A stretch of DNA of 64,000 nt from Desulfobacterales bacterium (GTDB lineage: Bacteria; Desulfobacterota; Desulfobacteria; Desulfobacterales; UBA11574): contig JAJDND010000085.1 in the NCBI GenBank assembly GCA_022340885.1, forward strand, positions 41,442 through 105,441, in the 5' to 3' direction. Under the pieces are notes generated by a model. That model was not told where the DNA came from, made no database searches, and was given only the letters and a program-made list of their open reading frames with translations. Below are positions 59,709-64,000 of this stretch, in pieces. The position numbers were made by a program, and so were the translations under genes. Within the stretch, counting starts at the first letter, position 1. Every line of letters starts with the position of its first letter.

Positions 59709-60272
59709 ATGAAATTAATTGGTGTTGAAGGCAGTCCGCGAAAAAATGGAAACACTGAAAAACTGGTTCAAACAATTCTTGAGAGCGCCTCGGAAAATGG
59801 TGCAGATACAAAATTTTATAAGCTTATCGAAATGAATATTTCCCATTGCTTGGGATGTTTCAATTGCAGGGAGACAGGCACCTGTGTGACGAATGATGAT
59901 ATGCAGTTGATGCACCAGGAGATACAAGCCTCTGATGCCATCATCATTGGCTCGCCTGTTTATATGTGGCAGGTCTCCGGACAAACGAAACGATTTATGG
60001 ATCGTCTCGTACCGTTTATCAGGCCTGATTTCACCACTCGTTTAAACGGAAAAAAAAGATTGTTGCTGGCCTTTACTCAAGGCAATCCGGATGAAAATGC
60101 GTTCAAAAGTTACTTTGAATATCTTGAAAATCTGTTTTCATTTTTGCACTACGATATTCAAGGCACAATTGTCGCTTCCGGAACAAGAGATAAAAACGAT
60201 CTCCTTCAGCAGGCTGATACGCTCGAAAAGGCCAGAGAGATCGGGAAAAAGTTGGTTACGTCATGCGGGTGA
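59709..60272 (+). CDS. Iron-sulfur flavoprotein / NADPH-dependent FMN reductase family
   Basis: A 187-residue flavodoxin-like protein: VEGSPRKNGNTEKLV binds the FMN phosphate, and IIIGSPVYMWQVSGQTKRFMDR is the second flavin loop. The Cys set CLGCFNCRETGTC near residues 48-60 is the compact cluster of archaeal and anaerobic iron-sulfur flavoproteins. It probably transfers electrons to oxygen, peroxide or a quinone-like acceptor. AAAGGAG precedes the ATG. Confidence 0.88.
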   Translation: MKLIGVEGSPRKNGNTEKLVQTILESASENGADTKFYKLIEMNISHCLGCFNCRETGTCVTNDDMQLMHQEIQASDAIIIGSPVYMWQVSGQTKRFMDRLVPFIRPDFTTRLNGKKRLLLAFTQGNPDENAFKSYFEYLENLFSFLHYDIQGTIVASGTRDKNDLLQQADTLEKAREIGKKLVTSCG

Positions 60273-60598
60273 ACCGAACGTCGATGTTGCCGCCGTTCAG
60301 AAACAGGTTTCACCGTGTTGAAACATTTGCTGAACTTCATTAGAAAAATAAATTCATCTTGTGATGGCGGTTTTTTTCTTGAAATGTTGAACTAGGAGGG
60401 CTCTGGGGACGACACCTATATAATGGGACCTTGACCCATTAAAATGAGTCCTTAACCTTATGGACATATCATAAGGAATATTTTAACTAATTAATAACAA
60501 ATGCGAATCAGCTTCAACACCATGTTATAAACCATGTGATGACGAGATCTCACGAAGGTTACACTGTAAAAGGAGAGGCTTGATATCGCATTTATATG
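60273..60598. other. Non-coding stretch after the flavoprotein gene
   Basis: About 325 bp with no convincing gene. GGGGACGACACCTATATAATGGGACC (60406-60431) has the look of a mobile-element border. Base composition becomes AT-rich from here to the end of the window. Confidence 0.4.
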
Positions 60599-60748
60599 GC
60601 TTCTCGGATGTCCGTTGATCTAAATGCAGCAATTGCATTGTACAACGGCATCTAGAGAAGCTAGCAGCGCATAATGCCTGGCTTTTTGAACGTGGGAGGC
60701 TGCCGGCTGTATATAGGCAGAGCAATAGAAGCTCTGCCTATTTTTTTT
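60599..60748 (+). ncRNA. Candidate structured RNA with rho-independent terminator
   Basis: The first 63 nt form a nested hairpin: GCTTCTC/GAGAAGC, GATG/CATC, CCGTTG/CAACGG and ATGCA/TGCAT pair in order with small internal loops. Then 51 nt lead to a terminator (ATAGGCAGAGC, 7-nt loop, GCTCTGCCTAT, eight T) at 60713-60748. No open reading frame fits. No known RNA family was recognised. Confidence 0.5.
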
Positions 60749-60771
60749 GCTGCGCTCGACCGGATGCATTA

Positions 60772-60867
60772 AACAAAAGCCCCTGGCGGGGATACCAGGG
60801 GCATTTATGACGGCTCCGTTGATCTCAGGAACCGTTAATAGACAATTTCGCCAATGAGGATTTGGCT
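60772..60867 (-). ncRNA. Candidate small RNA A (about 96 nt, minus strand)
   Basis: Upstream TTGACA (60896-60901) and TAATTT 16 bp away could be a promoter. The transcript would contain ACGGTTCC/GGAGCCGT pairing and end in the hairpin GCCCCTGG/CCAGGGGC followed by CTTTTGTTT. No protein-coding frame is convincing. Confidence 0.5.
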
Positions 60868-61012
60868 AGACCAAAATTAATACCACAAAATAACATGTCA
60901 AGATGTATTATACAAAATTTTGGGGTCGACGCCGCCGGAAAGTGACAACGTGCGGCCCTAATGATAATATCAGGCAGGCCACCTAATTTTGTTACCATCT
61001 CCGGATAGTCCG

Positions 61013-61291
61013 TCAATTGTGAATGATAATGTTTCCGTTCACACTGGTTTCTATAAATATTTGATGCGAAAAAAGTGACAACACATCTTCGATTTCGTAC
61101 GGCAACGATATTTTCAGAACTTTTTCCAACAACGGGACGTTGTACCCGAACGCGACAGCCATCATGGCCTCATCACGTAACTGTTTCTGGAAAGCCGGTC
61201 CAAAAATCCACTCCTGTTTCTTTTGAACCACATTCCCCCATGATTCCATCGGGCTGAGATGCAAGCTGGTATCGATAAGAAGGCGAGCCAT
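61013..61291 (-). CDS. Small soluble protein of unknown function
   Basis: A 92-residue protein starting MARLLIDTSLHLSPMESW. The ATG at 61291 follows AAAAGGGGAAA, and a longer frame from 61378 would run through a terminator. It has no membrane segment and alternates helices and strands. No family was recognised. It follows the XRE regulator gene but is separated from it by a terminator, so it may have its own promoter. Confidence 0.5.
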   Translation of the reverse strand: MARLLIDTSLHLSPMESWGNVVQKKQEWIFGPAFQKQLRDEAMMAVAFGYNVPLLEKVLKISLPYEIEDVLSLFSHQIFIETSVNGNIIIHN

Positions 61292-61320
61292 TATTTTTCC
61301 CCTTTTATTCTCATTCAAAT

Positions 61321-61351
61321 TTGAAAAAAAACCCCTACCAAGTAACTGGTA
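61321..61351 (-). terminator. Rho-independent terminator after the XRE gene
   Basis: On the minus strand CCTCTACCA, loop GTTACT, TGGTAGGGG and eight T form a 9-bp stem with a U-tract. Confidence 0.8.
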
Positions 61352-61388
61352 GAGGTATGCTCTTTGAAAAATGGGCATAACTCTTTAA

Positions 61389-61583
61389 CTAATGGAACAC
61401 TTTCTTCTTGTCTGACAATTTTAAACCTAACGCTAAAAGGATTTTTCGCTTGGTTTCAATCCTGCACGGCTTGCCCTGTTCAATTCGTGTCAGCGTATCT
61501 ACCGACAAATCCGCCATTCTGGCAAGTTCCGCCTTGCTGATTAGAAAAGATTCTCTAATTTCTTTTAGTGAATTTGTATGCAT
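61389..61583 (-). CDS. XRE-family helix-turn-helix regulator
   Basis: A 64-residue protein that is one Cro/CI-type helix-turn-helix: IRESFLISKAELARMADLSVDTLTRIEQG at about 9-37, with the second helix pair ETKRKILLALGL. Such small regulators often control mobile or toxin-antitoxin modules or themselves. Upstream, TTGACA with ATTTT about 18 bp away gives a promoter, and the palindrome CTTCTCACAT...ATGTGAGAAG (61609-61651) may be its operator. A terminator follows, so it is monocistronic. Confidence 0.82.
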   Translation of the reverse strand: MHTNSLKEIRESFLISKAELARMADLSVDTLTRIEQGKPCRIETKRKILLALGLKLSDKKKVFH

Positions 61584-61608
61584 TTACTACGCCCCAAACC
61601 TATCAATT

Positions 61609-61651
61609 GCTTCTCACATTCGATATCGGCCAAATTTATCCCATGTGAGAA
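61609..61651. promoter_or_regulatory. Inverted repeat upstream of the XRE gene
   Basis: CTTCTCACAT and ATGTGAGAAG are 10-bp arms separated by about 23 bp, in the leader of the XRE gene. It could be a hairpin or a two-site operator for the regulator itself. Confidence 0.55.
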
Positions 61652-61836
61652 GAAATCTAATTATATGCTATAATTATAACTTATTAATTTATCTTAATTA
61701 AAATATAATCCCACAATGTGTGATGTCAATAGGTCATTCGCTTCATTTTTGTAAGAGAATATCCTAAAATGATCAGTATTCTGCAGAGCTGTGAAAAAAT
61801 GGTAAATATTTTTCATAATAGGGTAAAACCATTTAA

Positions 61837-61932
61837 AAGGTTTCCCCCGTGCCCGAACCTGCCTCACTGATACTGATGGGCTCTGGTTTGGTGGGTCTTG
61901 CAGCTTTCGGACGCAATAAATTTAAAAAATAA
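61837..61932 (+). pseudogene. PEP-CTERM sorting signal remnant
   Basis: A short in-frame segment encodes VPEPASLILMGSGLVGLAAF followed by GRNKFKK and stop. This is the complete PEP-CTERM signal: VPEP motif, membrane helix and basic end. No upstream coding part is in frame beyond four codons, so the body of the exported protein is lost. PEP-CTERM proteins are processed by exosortase and linked to exopolysaccharide; the host genome probably encodes or encoded that system. Confidence 0.75.
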
Positions 61933-62026
61933 AAAAAGGCGACCCTTTCGGATCGCCCCAAGCAAAGGTTATGAAGATATATTAACCATCCTACTAAGCC
62001 CTTGCCGAAATAGGGCTTCTCGGTAT
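61931..62026 (-). ncRNA. Candidate small RNA B (about 96 nt, minus strand)
   Basis: A -10 box TATAAT lies at 62033-62038, with no clear -35. The transcript contains the hairpin AAGCCCT/AGGGCTT. It ends in GGCGATCC-GAAA-GGGTCGCC plus seven T, a strong minus-strand terminator with a GNRA tetraloop. It overlaps the 3' end of the PEP-CTERM remnant on the other strand. Confidence 0.5.
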
Positions 62027-62215
62027 GCTGTAATTATACCCGGTGCACATTTAATTTATTTTTCCTTTTGCATCATTATGCTGGTGACCGGAATATAAGA
62101 TGTACATGCACCAGAGAAACCATAATCTCAAATTAATGCTCAGATGAATCCTGTCAACCAAAAATAACCGCCCAAAATGACCGGAAGCTTTATATCTCCA
62201 TAGTCTTTAACAAAA

Positions 62216-62431
62216 TTATTCAACGACTTCAATCTCGACCACTTGTTTTTCTGTCTTTACCCTCTTGTGGTAATAAGACAGTACCAGGGGCAACCATATC
62301 GGTATCGCAACAGCGACGAATGCCAAAAAAGCACCAAAAACAGCAGGTATGACTTTACGTAAATTTTCGTCACTATATAAAGCCGCAACAATCATTATAA
62401 ATATCCATCCTGCCATAATACCTTGAACCAT
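62216..62431 (-). CDS. Small two-TM membrane protein
   Basis: A 71-residue protein starting MVQGIMAGWIFIMIVAALYS. Membrane segments are near 5-20 and 33-58, with a Lys/Glu-rich tail. GAGAGGTGAAACG before the ATG at 62431 decides the start; the longer frame to 62524 has no site. No family was recognised. Confidence 0.6.
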   Translation of the reverse strand: MVQGIMAGWIFIMIVAALYSDENLRKVIPAVFGAFLAFVAVAIPIWLPLVLSYYHKRVKTEKQVVEIEVVE

Positions 62432-62799
62432 CGTTTCACCTCTCAAAACAGGGAATTTGACAAAACTTTTGCTGTTATAGGCACATTCGACCTTAAAGGT
62501 ACTCACTGATATATGCATATGCATGATATATACCAGAAATCCTTTTTTAAATTTTAATTAAATATTACGACATATTAACCCTTACTGCTTAACCAAACCG
62601 ACTGATATTTGCCGTCAAGCATTTGACAGCTGTTGTGAAATCCTTACTGAGCCAAAGTCGAGAATGCCCCAGATCCAAGGAGACCGCGGGTGAAGCTGTA
62701 GTTTTTTACCGACGATAAAACATGTATGATTAGCTGCTGAGAAATTGTCTGGACTGGATATGGCGATAAGGCAGTAAAAGAGTTGCACAATTTTCTGGG

Positions 62800-62897
62800 A
62801 AAAAGAAACCCCTGGAAGTGAATGGAGGTTTGATTTCCCCAGGGGTTTCACAGATAGAGGATATGATTGAAGATATAAATAGCATATCTATATCTTG
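62800..62897 (-). ncRNA. Candidate small RNA C (about 98 nt, minus strand)
   Basis: TTGACA (62928-62933) and TATATA (62904-62909) with an 18-bp spacer form a promoter just after a small ORF. The transcript ends in GAAACCCCTGG/CCAGGGGTTTC with a 23-nt loop and five T. The -35 region TTGACATATCACAATGTGG resembles that of the XRE gene. Confidence 0.5.
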
Positions 62898-62939
62898 CAG
62901 CAATATATAAACGACCACATTGTGATATGTCAAGATCTA

Positions 62940-63062
62940 TTATAAATCTTTTATGTCGGGGTAATGGTCTGATCCTCTACTGGCTAACAATAATAAAAAC
63001 AACAGCACCAAAACGCCGACCATTACCATGGCAAATAGTATGATAACTACTTTCATTGTCAT
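62940..63062 (-). CDS. Tiny single-TM protein (40 residues)
   Basis: A frame starting MTMKVVIILFAMVMVG continues as a leucine-rich membrane helix and ends in a polar tail (ASRGSDHYPDIKDL). The helix and the charged ends look like a genuine small membrane peptide, but the ribosome site is weak. No family was recognised. Confidence 0.45.
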   Translation of the reverse strand: MTMKVVIILFAMVMVGVLVLLFLLLLASRGSDHYPDIKDL

Positions 63063-63124
63063 TAATCCGTTAACGGAAAATAATTTTAAAGAGCATATCT
63101 AACTATTAACCGCCAGCCGATCTT

Positions 63125-63199
63125 TCAGCTGGTATAATAAAGCGCAAGCATCACAGCGTAACCAATTGAGATGGCTAAAATTAAAAGCTTTGTTTTCAT
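63125..63199 (-). CDS. Tiny single-TM peptide (24 residues)
   Basis: A frame MKTKLLILAISIGYAVMLAL then YYTS has a basic start and one membrane helix. AGGTGA lies seven bases upstream of the ATG. It is a possible small membrane protein similar in style to the neighbouring 40-residue one. Confidence 0.4.
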   Translation of the reverse strand: MKTKLLILAISIGYAVMLALYYTS

Positions 63200-63265
63200 G
63201 TCATATCACCTATTAATAATATCGGCAAATCATGTCATATCACCTATTTAATAATATCGGCAAAT
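63197..63265. repeat. Tandem duplication of a 34/35-bp unit
   Basis: CATGTCATATCACCTATTAATAATATCGGCAAAT occurs twice in a row (63197-63230 and 63231-63265), differing by one T. It includes the ribosome site of the 24-residue ORF. The region 63266-63882 shows no convincing gene. Confidence 0.75.
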
Positions 63266-63882
63266 ATGTTTAAAATCTTAAATCCACGGGATAGGCCCTA
63301 CAGGCTGAAAAGGGCGTCCCTGGCCCTGCCCGCGGATAAACTCAGGGAGAAAGCGAGAGGTTTATCATGGGAAGCATTTACAAAAGGGGCAGGAGATTAT
63401 TCCATTGATGTCAATCCACATAGTACAATTTTAGATAGAGTGGCACACTGGGTGTATCTTACGCAAGGCCCACAGACAGTGCAAACTGCATTTATATAAG
63501 CTTACTTACAGAACCCCCCTATATATTTTAGCACATACCAGAATATTTTTTGCGAGACTTGTTTGCCACATTGTATCATCTTTAGCAATGTCCTTGACAA
63601 GCTGTGTTGAATCTGCCAAAAAAAACATTCGATTCCGAAACAGGTCCTGCAAGCCTAAACAAAGGGAGAGCATATGTGATGATATTGAACCCCATTTCTC
63701 AGATCAGAGAGCTGGGGTTTTGTGTGTTCACCTTTATTAAAAGCGAATTGTTTTTAACACCGAAAGCGACTCTCAGGATAGACGTTCTGATGATTAAAAA
63801 ACTTTGCGAAGTCAGACATAGGATCCATTAAAAATGAGATTGTCAACTTAAATTCATCTAAAGGATAAATTGGGGGTTAGAA

Positions 63883-64000
63883 ATGATAGTCGATATATTT
63901 GATTTTTTAATAACACTATTATTTATTCAGTTTATGATATGTGTCGCACTTCACGTAACCCGCTTTCATGTATTTCCGAAATCTTTTAAAGAAGCATTCA
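63883..64000 (+). CDS. Start of a membrane protein (partial, runs off the right edge)
   Basis: From the ATG at 63883, preceded by GGGGG, 39 codons stay open to the edge: MIVDIFDFLITLLFIQFMIC is an N-terminal membrane helix, then HVTRFHVFPKSFKEAF. Too little is visible to name a family. Confidence 0.5.
   Translation, partial: MIVDIFDFLITLLFIQFMICVALHVTRFHVFPKSFKEAF

Noticed and set aside
60599-60661. The nested hairpin as an integron attC site
   Set aside because: The ends lack the RYYYAAC and GTTRRRY core boxes, and no integrase or cassette array is nearby.
60825-61016. 63-codon minus-strand frame overlapping the 61013 stop
   Set aside because: It starts with TTG, its translation shows no plausible protein pattern, and it runs through the candidate promoter of small RNA A.
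61931-62040. c-di-GMP (GEMM) riboswitch next to the PEP-CTERM remnant
   Set aside because: The conserved GEMM core and tetraloop-receptor pattern are absent; the hairpin is better explained as a minus-strand terminator.
62730-62933. 67-codon minus-strand frame
   Set aside because: It begins in the -35 box of small RNA C and crosses a strong terminator hairpin.
63266-63831. Two plus-strand frames of 77 and 75 codons
   Set aside because: Neither has a ribosome site or a recognisable protein pattern; they may be decayed genes.

Overview
The window looks like the chromosome of a Gram-negative, anaerobic delta-proteobacterium (Desulfobacterota, probably a Desulfobacterales-type sulfate reducer). 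This is inferred from the gene families: many two-component proteins, sigma-54 activators, three TauE/SafE permeases, tandem universal stress proteins (Usp), CstA, a NifX-like protein and a PEP-CTERM remnant. No rRNA or tRNA gene was seen, so the taxonomic call is inference. Almost all genes lie on the minus strand.

Layout. 1-10.0 kb: a partial PEP synthase-like enzyme, a TauE permease with a membrane partner, a cluster of receivers and a sensor kinase, a CBS-ACT protein, and a fused acyl-CoA synthetase/acetyltransferase. 10.2-19 kb: an epimerase, a CoA-transferase and a receiver that lacks its phosphorylation Asp, then cNMP-binding proteins, a dodecin, a tandem Usp and a cytidylate-kinase-like protein. 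19-24.4 kb: a 1022-residue PHP-like membrane protein, then a half-size TauE with its partner, DUF2892, Usp and an antiporter scrap. 24.7-36.9 kb: glycogen metabolism (glycogen synthase, alpha-glucan phosphorylase, two stand-alone CBM48 proteins), a STAS protein, two Usp, a PilZ protein and a NarL-type signalling operon. 37.4-45.6 kb: CstA, a ClpX-like ATPase, a tandem Usp and an NtrC-type pair. 46-54.7 kb: receivers around a DASS transporter, a kinase/receiver set, a NifX-like protein and a PAS sigma-54 activator. 55.3-60.3 kb: a third TauE, a second epimerase, a radical SAM protein and a flavoprotein. 60.3-64 kb: an AT-rich, gene-poor stretch with tiny membrane ORFs, an XRE regulator, several terminator-ended short transcription units and the PEP-CTERM remnant.

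The most striking signal is regulatory. Ten or more operons are preceded by a -24/-12 sigma-54 promoter (TGGCAT-N6-TTGC, or a close variant). Most also carry an upstream directional element, TGTCRG followed by the palindrome TTTTACA-N3-TGTAAAA. In six intact cases the palindrome centre lies 114.5-117.5 bp from the -24 GG. One further site is slightly longer (119.5 bp), and one becomes 118.5 bp once an inserted repeat is subtracted. The target genes (Usp proteins, CstA, glycogen-binding protein and phosphorylase, acyl-CoA and CoA-transferase enzymes, a TauE permease, a ClpX-like ATPase, cNMP-binding proteins and dodecin) resemble a carbon/energy-starvation or dormancy programme controlled by one sigma-54 activator. 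Two candidate activators are encoded in the window.

A second shared regulatory block, with a TATGGGG-N7-CCCCATA operator, precedes the glycogen synthase operon and the PilZ gene. It lies close to a NarL-family response regulator gene. Several families of palindromic repeats fill the intergenic regions; one has three different arm types around a common core.
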